Positions 31,653 to 39,410 of a stretch of DNA of 40,196 nt are shown piece after piece. Under the pieces are notes generated by a model. The model saw nothing but the letters and a program-made list of their open reading frames with translations, had not been told where the DNA came from and ran no database searches. Location of the stretch: positions 1 to 40,196 of the IMG/VR virus record IMGVR_UViG_3300032954_000043; one strand, given 5' to 3'. Origin of the DNA: a virus. Every line of letters starts with the position of its first letter. Within the stretch, counting starts at the first letter, position 1. A program made the position numbers and the translations under genes.

Positions 31653-32184
31653 AGTCATTTGCAGCTTTACAGCTCATCAGGAATTCAATCCAATTCAATT
31701 CATAGAGACTAATAAACATTTTCATTTGCATTCACCTTTCACAGTTATTGTAGCAGAGATGGGGGAGGGGTCAATACCACCCCTGTAATATTTTTCCCAA
31801 ATTCCAAAAAGTTTCTCGGGCAAAAGTCAATTTTCCAATTTTGAGAATTTTTAGGTTCCCCCAGACAATCTGTTTCCAAAAATTCAAATCAAAATCCTAA
31901 TTCGACAACTAATCCCACAATGTGCGAAAACACCTACATATCCAAAGATAGACTTCGGATTACATAGCAGTCTCTAAACCTGCATTGCTTCGATTAGGTT
32001 TTCCCCGTTACATCAGTAGAGAACGACACTTTCTAGAAAAACATTAGTTATTTATTGGCGGAAATTTCTCCTACATATGGGGCAACCTATCCAAGCAACG
32101 CCCCATAAAGATAGCACCGCAAAGACCAGGCGCAACCTACTTGTAATAATTCTCCTACCTTACCCCAATTCGATTCAAACCTTT
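31653..32184. other. Long intergenic region between convergent operons
   Basis: No convincing coding frame is present. The stretch is AT-rich with a G-rich inverted repeat AGGGGT/ACCCCT (near 31768-31786) followed rightward by an AT-rich ATTTTT, and a hairpin TATGGGGC/GCCCCATA (about 32076-32107) at the start of a predicted leftward transcript from promoter 32108-32137. It may hold a non-coding RNA or replication signals; iterons are not evident. Confidence 0.5.
32108..32137 (-). promoter_or_regulatory. Third copy of the GCGCC-N12-TGCTAT promoter motif
   Basis: On the minus strand GGTTGCGCC (32137-32129), 12 bases, then TGCTATCTT (32116-32108). The spacing equals that at the cas12 and 28.5-kb promoters. 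The -10 box TATCTT is weaker. The region downstream (leftward) has no good ORF, so a small RNA is the likely product if the promoter works. Confidence 0.42.
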
Positions 32185-32427
32185 TCAGATACAACCGAAT
32201 ACAGCCAGACGATACCATGTGCGCAATCGCCACACCCTGGCACTAATCGACACATGCCACATAACTGTAATATTGTCCCACATAGGAATCATAACTTGCT
32301 TACAACGCCACACACTCATCCCAAGGCGCTGCTCATACCAATTCACAAGCGCCCACCTAAGCCCATCATGTGCGGCAAACGCCACAATAACGCCAAGAAT
32401 CAAGCCAATAACAATCGAGGTAATCAT
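32185..32427 (-). CDS. Small membrane protein
   Basis: This 80-aa protein has an N-terminal membrane helix (ITSIVIGLILGVIVAFAA) followed by a basic, Trp-rich cytoplasmic part (WALVNWYEQRLGMSVWRCK). The start overlaps the stop of the 37-aa gene as ATGA, with AGGGA upstream. Function unknown; a frame on the opposite strand at 32077-32469 is Thr/His/Pro-rich and taken as a shadow. Confidence 0.5.
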   Translation of the reverse strand: MITSIVIGLILGVIVAFAAHDGLRWALVNWYEQRLGMSVWRCKQVMIPMWDNITVMWHVSISARVWRLRTWYRLAVFGCI

Positions 32428-32537
32428 TCGTCCGTCCCTTCAACAATAGAGAACGGATCAAACCTGTAAACCTTTAGTCTTTTCGTATCAACCTTATTCT
32501 TTTCTTTGGCATTGCTATTGCTCTCTTCACAATTCAT
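32424..32537 (-). CDS. 37-aa polar peptide
   Basis: A short frame (start MNCEESNSNAKEKNK, end SIVEGTDE) ends on ATGA overlapping the membrane protein start. Coupling and the SD-like sequence for the next gene inside it support it as a real small gene. No domain. Confidence 0.42.
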   Translation of the reverse strand: MNCEESNSNAKEKNKVDTKRLKVYRFDPFSIVEGTDE

Positions 32538-32558
32538 ACCAATTACTCAAGCTACTCA

Positions 32559-32582
32559 GGGAGACAGGTAACCCTATCTCCC
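32559..32582 (-). other. Strong intercistronic hairpin
   Basis: GGGAGA and TCTCCC close a stem with inner AGG/CCT pairs and one mismatch, loop TAAC. There is no T-tract on either side. It lies between the genes at 32601 and 32537 and could stabilise the upstream message or serve as a processing site. Confidence 0.45.
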
Positions 32583-32600
32583 TTGATGTAGTAGTTTTAC

Positions 32601-32948
32601 TTACGCCGCTGCAACCTTCTCAGCGTCACGGCGCAGCACTCCGCCGCCCTTACCCTTGGCCAGCTTATACTTCCCGTCTTCCTTCTTATCCTCCGCCCTC
32701 ACATAATCCTTTGCCGCTTCAATCGCCTCATTGCCCCCACCTGCCGCCGCCATGTAGGCAAGCTCAGGCAATGTAATCGTCTTCCGCCCAGCACTAACCA
32801 TATCAGAATACACTTGGTCAACCCTACTCCCAACAGCCTCCAATTCCTTACCCAAACCTTCCAGCGCCTTGCTAAACGCACCTTTCATCCCCTTCGTATC
32901 AATCGCACCCTCAGCCGTATACATAACCTCAACCGTAATCGCCTTCAT
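32601..32948 (-). CDS. Unknown Ala/Lys-rich protein
   Basis: This 115-aa protein starts after AGGATAATATC. A beta strand (AITVEVMYTAEG) is followed by helices (AFSKALEGLGKELEAVGSRV) and a Gly/Lys-rich basic end (KLAKGKGGGVLRRDAEK). It may bind nucleic acid through the basic end. Base composition is more GC-rich than the neighbours, suggesting recent arrival. No family is recognised. Confidence 0.55.
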   Translation of the reverse strand: MKAITVEVMYTAEGAIDTKGMKGAFSKALEGLGKELEAVGSRVDQVYSDMVSAGRKTITLPELAYMAAAGGGNEAIEAAKDYVRAEDKKEDGKYKLAKGKGGGVLRRDAEKVAAA

Positions 32949-33063
32949 GATATTATCCTACCTTGTCTTTTCAGAATCAATCTTGTTTATACAGGGGTTA
33001 TTCCCTGATCAGATTACGTTATTCCAAACAAGAATAACATAACCTACATCAGGCACTAACTAC

Positions 33064-33219
33064 TTAGATCAAACGAAGGTAATAATCTTCCAGAGCTTGA
33101 CCTTCCAAACCATCCACTATCACACTCTTGACCATCCAATCATACTTGCGCCTTTCCTCCAGTGTAAGTTCATGAAGTTTCTTTACCACTTTTACAACAC
33201 TTTGCTTTTTAGCAGCCAT
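33064..33219 (-). CDS. Small basic helical protein
   Basis: This 51-aa protein (start MAAKKQSVVKVVKKLHELT) is mostly two helices. The ATG at 33219 follows an AGG-containing site; the frame also opens upstream at a TTG at 33276 without an SD. It lies in the leftward operon from 33459. Function unknown. Confidence 0.45.
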   Translation of the reverse strand: MAAKKQSVVKVVKKLHELTLEERRKYDWMVKSVIVDGLEGQALEDYYLRLI

Positions 33220-33276
33220 TATCTTACCTAATTCTTTCCTGGCATAATCGCCATTCAATATACTAGCACCCAGCAA

Positions 33277-33459
33277 TCAAGCTGCAATGCCTTTTCTTGC
33301 CCCTTGGCTGACCCAAGAAACGCTTTCCAATTCCGCTTGGACCTCCTCTAGCACCGATTCATCCAAATCTACAGCCTCGCTACAGACAATCTCATCACCC
33401 ACAAGGTAATGAAACGTACCATTCGCAAAGTCTTCAACCGTAATAACTTTCGTCGCCAT
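33277..33459 (-). CDS. Small acidic protein
   Basis: This 60-aa protein (start MATKVITVEDFANGTFHYLV) has two or three strands and an acidic helix (DESVLEEVQAELESVS). AAGGA lies 9 bases before the ATG, and a good promoter lies upstream at 33499-33526. It is the first gene of this operon. No function is recognised. Confidence 0.52.
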   Translation of the reverse strand: MATKVITVEDFANGTFHYLVGDEIVCSEAVDLDESVLEEVQAELESVSWVSQGARKGIAA

Positions 33460-33498
33460 CTCAGCATCCTTCTTTCTTGTCTGCCCTCAGACTCAATA

Positions 33499-33526
33499 AC
33501 TATAATCCTAATCCGAACAGAGTCAA
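33499..33526 (-). promoter_or_regulatory. Leftward promoter for the 33.4-32.2 kb operon
   Basis: On the minus strand TTGACT (33526-33521) and TATAGT (33504-33499) are 16 bases apart, both 5/6 matches. The leader to the ATG at 33459 would be about 35 bases with an AAGGA site. Confidence 0.58.
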
Positions 33527-33533
33527 ACCCAAT

Positions 33534-33803
33534 TCAAAAACTTTTTAGCAGGCAAGAAAAAAGAATCAAACCTACACCAATAACAATCGCTACAAGAGGA
33601 CTGTAATTAGTTACCCAATCACCTTTCCCCACAATAACACTAACGCCCTCTTTCTTTTCCTGCTCATCAATATAAGCAAAGGTAAGATTACAATAACGGA
33701 TAACCCCTACCTTCTCAAGAAAAGTGAGCTTTCTACATAACTCAGCTTCCGCCAGGTCAATAGCCTCACTCAGTGCCGTTTCCTTCTCTGATCTGCTCAT
33801 CAT
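33534..33803 (-). CDS. Tail-anchored membrane protein
   Basis: This 89-aa protein has a long amphipathic helix (EKETALSEAIDLAEAELCRKL), a middle strand, and a C-terminal membrane helix (SPLVAIVIGVGLILFSCLL) ending in KSF, so it would be held in the membrane by its tail. No SD is obvious before the ATG. The start codon lies in the palindrome ATCATGAT, shared with a possible divergent start at 33802. Confidence 0.5.
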   Translation of the reverse strand: MMSRSEKETALSEAIDLAEAELCRKLTFLEKVGVIRYCNLTFAYIDEQEKKEGVSVIVGKGDWVTNYSPLVAIVIGVGLILFSCLLKSF

Positions 33804-33927
33804 GATAAGAGAGTACGGATCAAGACTGCTTTTCTTTAGCCTGATCTGTATAATTCTTTTGGTAATAATTACGAATAATTACGGTGTGAATGCTTATGAA
33901 CGTGAATTGGGGATATATGGCTTATGA
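33802..33927 (+). CDS. Possible 41-aa membrane peptide
   Basis: A frame (start MIREYGSRLLFFSL) with one hydrophobic helix ends on ATGA overlapping the start of the next gene. Coupling supports it, but it lacks an SD and begins within the start of the gene on the opposite strand. It may be a leader peptide or chance. Confidence 0.32.
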   Translation: MIREYGSRLLFFSLICIILLVIITNNYGVNAYERELGIYGL

Positions 33928-34148
33928 TGAATAAAGGTAATTATCATGCGAGATTCAAGGATAGGTCTCATAGAACCGCACATGTAGTTCTAACTCCTGC
34001 TTTATGGGCTGCAATAGATCTCATTCACACCGCAAACCCATCTTGGGCCCGTAATAAGATAATTAACTACATGCTCTCCGAATACATCAAGCAAAACTAC
34101 AACATAATCAATGACTTACAGGATGCTACAGATGACGAAACAGAATAA
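33924..34148 (+). CDS. Small probable DNA-binding protein
   Basis: This 74-aa protein (start MMNKGNYHARFKDRS) has a strand (RTAHVVLTPALWAAIDLI) and a second helix (NKIINYMLSEYIKQ), the outline of a ribbon-helix-helix protein. It opens the gene group leading to the terminase. Start choice between the two adjacent ATGs is open. A regulator of the packaging genes is possible. Confidence 0.5.
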   Translation: MMNKGNYHARFKDRSHRTAHVVLTPALWAAIDLIHTANPSWARNKIINYMLSEYIKQNYNIINDLQDATDDETE

Positions 34149-34407
34149 ACCTTTTACACTTGATGACGTATACGACTTGCTAGGCAAGTTCGCATGTATT
34201 CTAAACGATGAGGCAGACCGTATAATGCATATATCACCTGACAAGCGTACATCTGCTGATATAAAGACTGCAATATCATGCACTTCCTCACTTGTAGCAA
34301 TACAGAAGGATCTTCGTATAGAGAAAGAAAGTATCACACAAGAGCTACGTTTGGTGCCAAAGGAGAAACTAAAGGGAATTGTGGGACAAGCGAATCAATT
34401 AGGTTAA
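34132..34407 (+). CDS. Small helical protein before the terminase
   Basis: This 91-aa protein (start MTKQNKPFTLDDVYDLLG) is all helical and overlaps the previous gene by 17 bases; AGGA lies 12 bases upstream. Genes of this size before the large terminase often encode the small terminase subunit, but no HTH is clear here. A longer frame opening at 34111 is less likely. Confidence 0.5.
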   Translation: MTKQNKPFTLDDVYDLLGKFACILNDEADRIMHISPDKRTSADIKTAISCTSSLVAIQKDLRIEKESITQELRLVPKEKLKGIVGQANQLG

Positions 34408-34413
34408 CTTGTA

Positions 34414-34435
34414 TTACATGATCTTTTTACATGAT
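34414..34435. repeat. Direct repeat TTACATGAT x2
   Basis: TTACATGAT occurs at 34414-34422 and 34427-34435, 13 bases apart. It follows the gene ending at 34407 and precedes the terminase-region promoter by about 65 bases. It could be a protein binding site. Confidence 0.3.
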
Positions 34436-34500
34436 TCTTGCAATAGCAAAGCGCATTCCAACAATGTGGCCCAATTCTTGTAAAGACAATTATCATGCCG

Positions 34501-34548
34501 TTTACCGTATACGCATAGTCTGATATAAAGTAAGTGTATACCGTATAC
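34501..34548 (+). promoter_or_regulatory. Promoter with two TACCGTATAC operator boxes
   Basis: TTTACC (34501-34506) and TATAAA (34524-34529) are 17 bases apart. TACCGTATAC occurs at 34503-34512, over the -35 box, and again at 34539-34548, just after the expected start. Flanking boxes of this kind are typical of repressor control, perhaps by the RHH protein encoded immediately downstream. Confidence 0.55.
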
Positions 34549-34558
34549 AGGAGTAATA

Positions 34559-34927
34559 ATGAGTAAAGCTAAGAGCCCAGATAAGGAAGTCGTAATAAGT
34601 ATCAGATGTAGTCAAGAGTATAAAGCCAAGCTACTTGAAGCAGCTAAACAGAAAGATATGTCAGTCTCAGAGTATGTAATCTTCTGTATTGATAACGTAG
34701 AGATATATGCGGCACCACTAGTTGTAGGTGTAGATCCTGGTGTGGAGGCGGATGAAGAGGTCTACTTACTTAGCCGCAATAATAACCTACATGTATTACA
34801 GAATGATAGACTTATTCCAATTACATCAGCAAAGAAGCTACGTAAACCCAAGAAGCCAGTAAAACATACATGTGATCCAACTGCATTCTTATGCAAGGAA
34901 GGCTTATGTGTAGGGCCATCAGAGTAG
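34559..34927 (+). CDS. Ribbon-helix-helix regulator
   Basis: This 122-aa protein has KEVVISIRCSQEYKAKLLEA followed by a second helix (MSVSEYVIFCIDNVE), the Arc/MetJ-like pattern. The C-terminal half has a strand pair, a KKLRKPKKPVK basic stretch and three Cys. GGAG precedes the start. The doubled operator boxes just upstream suggest autoregulation and control of the terminase genes that follow one base later. Confidence 0.6.
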   Translation: MSKAKSPDKEVVISIRCSQEYKAKLLEAAKQKDMSVSEYVIFCIDNVEIYAAPLVVGVDPGVEADEEVYLLSRNNNLHVLQNDRLIPITSAKKLRKPKKPVKHTCDPTAFLCKEGLCVGPSE

Positions 34928-34928
34928 A

Positions 34929-36524
34929 ATGTCATACAAGGAACAATTACGTAAGAGAATAGCTGAGCAAGAGCTACAACGGATAGAGGCTGAAAGAGAT
35001 GTGGCAGAATTGTTTCTCTTATACGCCACCAGGAATTGTCAGTGGCAACAAGACTGCGTAAGGGACACCTGTCTGCATAAAGCTCTCTACGGTGAGCGTA
35101 GAGGCGGCAAAACATCACTTATGGGTATCTCCGCCATCTATACTTGTCTTCTTACCCCTTACTCCAAAGTCCTATACTGCGCCCTCACCCAGGATAGCTG
35201 CCGTAAGGTTATGTATGATGGCGTCTTATCTATGCTCACTAGAGAGGCTGCCAAAGGTGGAATACCTATTGTCTGGAAGCTTGTAGGTGGAGACAGGGTA
35301 GAGTTTGACAATGGGTCAATCATCTACCTTGTGGGATTAGATGCGAATAAGAAGGAGAAAGATAAGGTCAGAGGTGTCAAGACAAGTCTGAACATGTTGG
35401 ATGAAATGCAATCTTTCACCCAAAACACTCAACTTATCCTACAAGAAGTCTTAGGCCCTACCACAGCAGATACTAAGGCACCCACAATATTAGGTGGGAC
35501 AAGTGGGAATAGTCTTGGAAAAGGTTATTGGTGGGAGATAACCCATGATAATACCAAAGCTAACCCAATAGCCTACAGCAGTTTACATCCAGAATGGAAA
35601 GTATGGCGATGTGAGTGGAGTAAGAACACTAACATAGATGAGATGACTGGCAATAGGATCTGCGACAACGTAGCGGCGTATCTTGCGGAGTTACAGAGTA
35701 GGCATCCAGGGATTGAATTAACCAACAGTTACCGACAAGAGTGGAATGCTGAGTGGGTAGCGGAGGAATCGGTTCTTATCTACCGTTTCACCAGAGCAAA
35801 CGTCATCACTGACCCTAGTTGCGTTGAGATACTTCCAAAGAATACTCCACCCCACATCTTACCTGCGAGAATACCTCATCCTGACGTAGGGTTCCTTGCT
35901 ACCGCCGTATACATCTTGGGAATAGACCTTGGCTACAATGACCCTACAAGCATGACTGTGGTATGTTATAATCTTAAATATAGTAATCGATTATATGTGA
36001 TTGAATGTTTTAATAAAGGTCAGATGTTAGTGGGGGAAGTTGCAGAAAAGATTCAATCATTACAGCGTCATTATAAGTTTGCTCATATGGTTGGAGATAG
36101 TTCTTCATTACAAGTATTTGAGACATTGAATCAAGATTATCATTTATTTATTGAAAAGGCAGATAGAGCAGGGAAGCTTAGTCATCAGTTAGTATTGAAT
36201 AGTGATCTTCAGACTAGAAGTGTTATATTTTTACCTGGGACTGAAGAGCTTCAAGATCAGCTTTCTAAGGTTCAATGGGAGAGAAAGGCATTGGAAGAGG
36301 GAAGGTTTGTCGAAGACCCAAAGTTCAAGAATGATCTAAGTGACAGTTTTCTCTACGCTCACAATTACAGTAGAGCTGCCTGGTATACAGCGCCCAAGGT
36401 CAAGTATGTTCCGACGACTCCAGAAGAATTTAATAAAGAATTATGTAGAGAGTTAATGGGGAAGAATAAACCTCAGGCATTATGGAGTGGTATTAATTTT
36501 GCTACCCCTGGGAAGAAAAGATGA
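34929..36524 (+). CDS. terL: Terminase large subunit
   Basis: This 531-aa DNA packaging motor has an N-terminal ATPase with Walker A GERRGGKTS (K61) and Walker B LNMLDE (D158, E159), followed by the coupling segment GGTSGNS. The C-terminal nuclease has the acidic residues D333 (ILGIDLGYNDPTS), D390 (MVGDSSS) and D472 (NDLSDSFLYA). Length is normal. It cuts and pumps concatemeric DNA into the prohead at the portal. The circular overlap would agree with headful packaging, but the strategy cannot be read from this alone. Confidence 0.95.
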   Translation: MSYKEQLRKRIAEQELQRIEAERDVAELFLLYATRNCQWQQDCVRDTCLHKALYGERRGGKTSLMGISAIYTCLLTPYSKVLYCALTQDSCRKVMYDGVLSMLTREAAKGGIPIVWKLVGGDRVEFDNGSIIYLVGLDANKKEKDKVRGVKTSLNMLDEMQSFTQNTQLILQEVLGPTTADTKAPTILGGTSGNSLGKGYWWEITHDNTKANPIAYSSLHPEWKVWRCEWSKNTNIDEMTGNRICDNVAAYLAELQSRHPGIELTNSYRQEWNAEWVAEESVLIYRFTRANVITDPSCVEILPKNTPPHILPARIPHPDVGFLATAVYILGIDLGYNDPTSMTVVCYNLKYSNRLYVIECFNKGQMLVGEVAEKIQSLQRHYKFAHMVGDSSSLQVFETLNQDYHLFIEKADRAGKLSHQLVLNSDLQTRSVIFLPGTEELQDQLSKVQWERKALEEGRFVEDPKFKNDLSDSFLYAHNYSRAAWYTAPKVKYVPTTPEEFNKELCRELMGKNKPQALWSGINFATPGKKR

Positions 36525-36946
36525 TCTTAGTAGATACAACAATAAGACTTGCCACAATCGATGATCATCGATTCATTCTTGATTCATGGGTTAAGTCAAT
36601 GGCGCAAATTTACCCAAATAATTACGACAAAGAATTCAAAGGTAAATATAGACTTCATTGTCAACAACTACTTGACAAAAGTTTAGCTATGATACAGGCG
36701 TTAACAACGGATTCAGAAGAGATAATTAGTTATGTTGTGTTTCAGAGTTTTCATCATAAGCTTGTAATTAACTACGCTTATACGAAGGCAGATGCTAGAC
36801 GACAGGGTAAAGTTAGAGAATTACTTCAATATCTAAACCCAGAGAATCATCTTGTGATATTTACTCACCCATGTAGAAATGAAAATATAATGGAAGCATT
36901 TGTTAGCAGGTTTCATTATGACCCTAGTATATTGGAGTTAATTTGA
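36521..36946 (+). CDS. GNAT acetyltransferase-like protein
   Basis: This 141-aa protein starts on ATGA overlapping the terminase stop. It has the GNAT layout: IRLATIDDHRFILDSW at the start, a central strand ISYVVFQ, and VINYAYTKADARRQGKVREL where the acetyl-CoA loop (R-x-x-G-x-G/A) is expected, here RRQGKV. The changed last Gly may weaken cofactor binding. Such proteins beside the terminase are common in podoviruses; their substrate is not known. Confidence 0.65.
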   Translation: MILVDTTIRLATIDDHRFILDSWVKSMAQIYPNNYDKEFKGKYRLHCQQLLDKSLAMIQALTTDSEEIISYVVFQSFHHKLVINYAYTKADARRQGKVRELLQYLNPENHLVIFTHPCRNENIMEAFVSRFHYDPSILELI

Positions 36947-37107
36947 GAATACATTTAGCAAAGACATGCAGTGCATTTGATTACAAAGACGTAATTATTG
37001 TAGATAAGGTGATTTATAGAGAGAATAGGGTGTTATTAACGTATCTTAACAAGAAATTAGTGGTTCCATTTAGTAATATTCTTGTTATGGAGGACGATGA
37101 ATCTTAA
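36943..37107 (+). CDS. 54-aa protein with TTG start
   Basis: A frame (start MRIHLAKTCSAFDYKD) begins at a TTG that overlaps the previous stop as TTGA, with GGAG five bases upstream. It is rich in beta strands (DVIIVDKVIYRENRVLLTYL) and ends overlapping the next gene. The overlap, spacing and fill of an otherwise empty gap support it. Function unknown. Confidence 0.55.
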   Translation: MRIHLAKTCSAFDYKDVIIVDKVIYRENRVLLTYLNKKLVVPFSNILVMEDDES

Positions 37108-37411
37108 CGATGTTAGTGTAGAAGCGATAGAGAATATGATCAAACTGATGGTAAAGCATCAATTGCAAGAAATCTCTATTGGTGAGGTTAAGATTGTTAA
37201 GACGGTTCATCTTCAACCTACGCAACGCCGTCGTAGAGGTAGACCTGCCAAGGTAACGCCTCAGGTTCAATCGCTAATTCAAGATGCCCCAATGATGGCA
37301 GGGGTACCAGAGGAAGTCTTATATGCGGTCTCTGGCCCACCCAAGAATGGCTACAGCAATCTTAAAGCTTCTAATATCCTTCCTAATTGGAATAAAGCTT
37401 CAGGAGAATAA
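37097..37411 (+). CDS. Small protein with AT-hook-like segment
   Basis: This 104-aa protein (start MNLNDVSVEAIENMIK) has a helical N-terminus, one strand (EISIGEVKIVKTVH) and RRRRGRPAKV, which looks like an AT-hook that could bind the minor groove. GGAGG lies just before the ATG; a TTG at 37082 in frame is less likely. It lies between terminase and portal and might assist packaging, for instance as a DNA-binding small subunit. Confidence 0.55.
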   Translation: MNLNDVSVEAIENMIKLMVKHQLQEISIGEVKIVKTVHLQPTQRRRRGRPAKVTPQVQSLIQDAPMMAGVPEEVLYAVSGPPKNGYSNLKASNILPNWNKASGE

Positions 37412-37439
37412 TGTATACGAAGCGTAGTGGAGTAATCTA

Positions 37440-39401
37440 ATGGTAAAGAAATATAAATCCCACAATGTAAAGGCCAAGCCTCCTGAAATCGTAGATAATA
37501 ACCCCAAGACTAAGGTTACAGGCTTAAAGACATTTTCAGATCAAAATAAACATTGGTATGATTTACCTACCGAAGCAATTGGCGCTGCAATTAAACAAGT
37601 TGTTATTCAAATAGATACAAATAACAAAGATATCACATCACAATTTGATATCTATGCGAATATGTATGGTAGTTATGAGAATACAGGGTTCAATGTAATG
37701 GATCAGAACCAATTAACATTTGATACCTCAACAAATATTCCAACCTATAATATCGTACAATCTATCACAGATACATTAATGAGTCAGATTGTCGAAGATA
37801 ATCCTAAGCCTGTGTTTATTACTAGTGGGGCAGATTACTTTACGAAGCTTAAGGCAGAAAAGCAAACTCAATTTGTTCAAGGTATATTCCAGCAAACTAA
37901 TTTCTATGATATCATTAATAATCAAGTCTTAAGGGATGCTGCGATTCTGGGAACAGGATCAATTAAGTGGAGAATAACCAAAGATAACAAGATTGCTTGT
38001 GAATGGGTCTTCCTTGATGATATTAAGGTTGATAAGGTAGATAGCTTTAAGAAGCTTCCAAGATCACTATTCTTTTGTTCACTTCAACAAAAAGAAGTAT
38101 TGCTTGAAGAGTTTCCTGACTCGGCAGAAGAATTAAACTCATTATGTTCACAACACCCTGAATACTTCCGTAGTAGAGATACTGTTGTAGAGGTAATGGT
38201 AACGATTGAAGCTTTCCATTTGAAATGTGGGGACAAGCCAGGGCGCCATATAATTACTTGTGAAGAAGTTGTATTGCTTGATGAAGAATATGATGAAGAT
38301 TATTATCCTTCCCCAATATTCCAATTAATAAATAAGCCAACAGGACTTTATGGAAGAGGGGTCACCGAGACCGTCTATAGTGATCAGATTGAAATTAATA
38401 AGCAATTATTAATGATTCAACAGATACAAGAATTACAAGCGGCACCTTTGATTTTGCTGCCAAACTCGGCGCAAATCTCACAAGATGTAATTGGATTAAA
38501 TAATATCGCCCGCTTTGTTCCATATGCTGGTCAAGTTCAACCTACATTCGTTTCACCACAGGCAGGAGATCCACAACTTTACAGTCATTTGCTTTGGAGA
38601 ATTCAAGCAAGTTATCAAGAGTTTGGAATCTCACTTACCCAGGCTGCCGCAGTAAAGCAACCAGGAGTAGATTCTGCTGTTGCAATGCGTACGATGATTG
38701 ACGTACAGAATAAGAGATTTATCCAAATCCAAAAGAATTGGCAAAAGTTTGTCATTGATAATGCTTCGGTTGTAATGAAACTTGCAAAGAAAGCTTATGA
38801 GAAAGATAGTTCATTCTCAGTTCAATATACTGATAAGAAATCTAAGATGATTAAAGAGATTCCTTGGAAAGATATCAATGCCCCAAATGATGAATTCGTT
38901 ATTCAGATTGATACGACTTCAAGTTTTCCTGCTTCTTTCTCAGGTAGAGTTTCAACGGTAATGGATATGTTTACCACCGGGATCTTTTCACAACCTAGAA
39001 CACTTGAGATGTTGGGAATGGATCCTGATCTTGATGAAGAGTATCGTAGACAAACATCATCTTTGCGTCTTTGTGAAAAGAGACTCAGTGATATGGTAGA
39101 GAATAATATCTATTACAAACCAGAACCTTACATGGATACCAAGCTAGCTCAGAAGACATCAGAAATGATATATAATCAGCTTGTGATTGATGAATGTCCT
39201 GAGGAAAGATTACAGTTGGTTAGAAATTGGATTAATGAGTTAGCTATTATGAATAGCTCTCCAGATCCAAGACTTGCACAACTTCAACAAGCATTCGCAG
39301 ATGATGGGGCTCAGCAAACAGGTGCACCATCTGGGCCTGCCCCTGCCCAACCCGGCGCAACCGGTGTTGCTCCACCTCCCCCACAACAAGTCGCACAATA
39401 A
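37440..39401 (+). CDS. Portal protein
   Basis: This 653-aa protein forms the dodecameric ring through which DNA enters and leaves the head. The order terminase-portal-scaffold-capsid is standard. It shows the typical alpha/beta stem and wing pattern (YNIVQSITDTLMSQIVEDNP; KPTGLYGRGVTETVYSDQIE; the helical LLMIQQIQELQAAPLILL) and a Pro/Gln/Ala-rich C-terminus. It has no added domain. The start lacks a perfect SD (TGGAG 9 bases upstream). Confidence 0.88.
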   Translation: MVKKYKSHNVKAKPPEIVDNNPKTKVTGLKTFSDQNKHWYDLPTEAIGAAIKQVVIQIDTNNKDITSQFDIYANMYGSYENTGFNVMDQNQLTFDTSTNIPTYNIVQSITDTLMSQIVEDNPKPVFITSGADYFTKLKAEKQTQFVQGIFQQTNFYDIINNQVLRDAAILGTGSIKWRITKDNKIACEWVFLDDIKVDKVDSFKKLPRSLFFCSLQQKEVLLEEFPDSAEELNSLCSQHPEYFRSRDTVVEVMVTIEAFHLKCGDKPGRHIITCEEVVLLDEEYDEDYYPSPIFQLINKPTGLYGRGVTETVYSDQIEINKQLLMIQQIQELQAAPLILLPNSAQISQDVIGLNNIARFVPYAGQVQPTFVSPQAGDPQLYSHLLWRIQASYQEFGISLTQAAAVKQPGVDSAVAMRTMIDVQNKRFIQIQKNWQKFVIDNASVVMKLAKKAYEKDSSFSVQYTDKKSKMIKEIPWKDINAPNDEFVIQIDTTSSFPASFSGRVSTVMDMFTTGIFSQPRTLEMLGMDPDLDEEYRRQTSSLRLCEKRLSDMVENNIYYKPEPYMDTKLAQKTSEMIYNQLVIDECPEERLQLVRNWINELAIMNSSPDPRLAQLQQAFADDGAQQTGAPSGPAPAQPGATGVAPPPPQQVAQ

Positions 39402-39410
39402 GGATAATGA

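Noticed and set aside
32040-32150. Short leftward hydrophobic frame preceded by AGGAG but opening at ATT or TTG
   Set aside because: No standard start codon; the AGGAG lies at the wrong place and the frame overlaps the promoter motif.
32077-32469. 130-aa plus-strand frame rich in His, Thr and Pro
   Set aside because: No ribosome binding site, low-complexity composition, and opposite to a membrane protein gene coupled to its neighbour.
33140-33175. CTTGCGCC on the plus strand as another copy of the shared promoter
   Set aside because: At the right distance there is TAAGTTCAT and not TGCTATNAT, and it lies inside a coding region.
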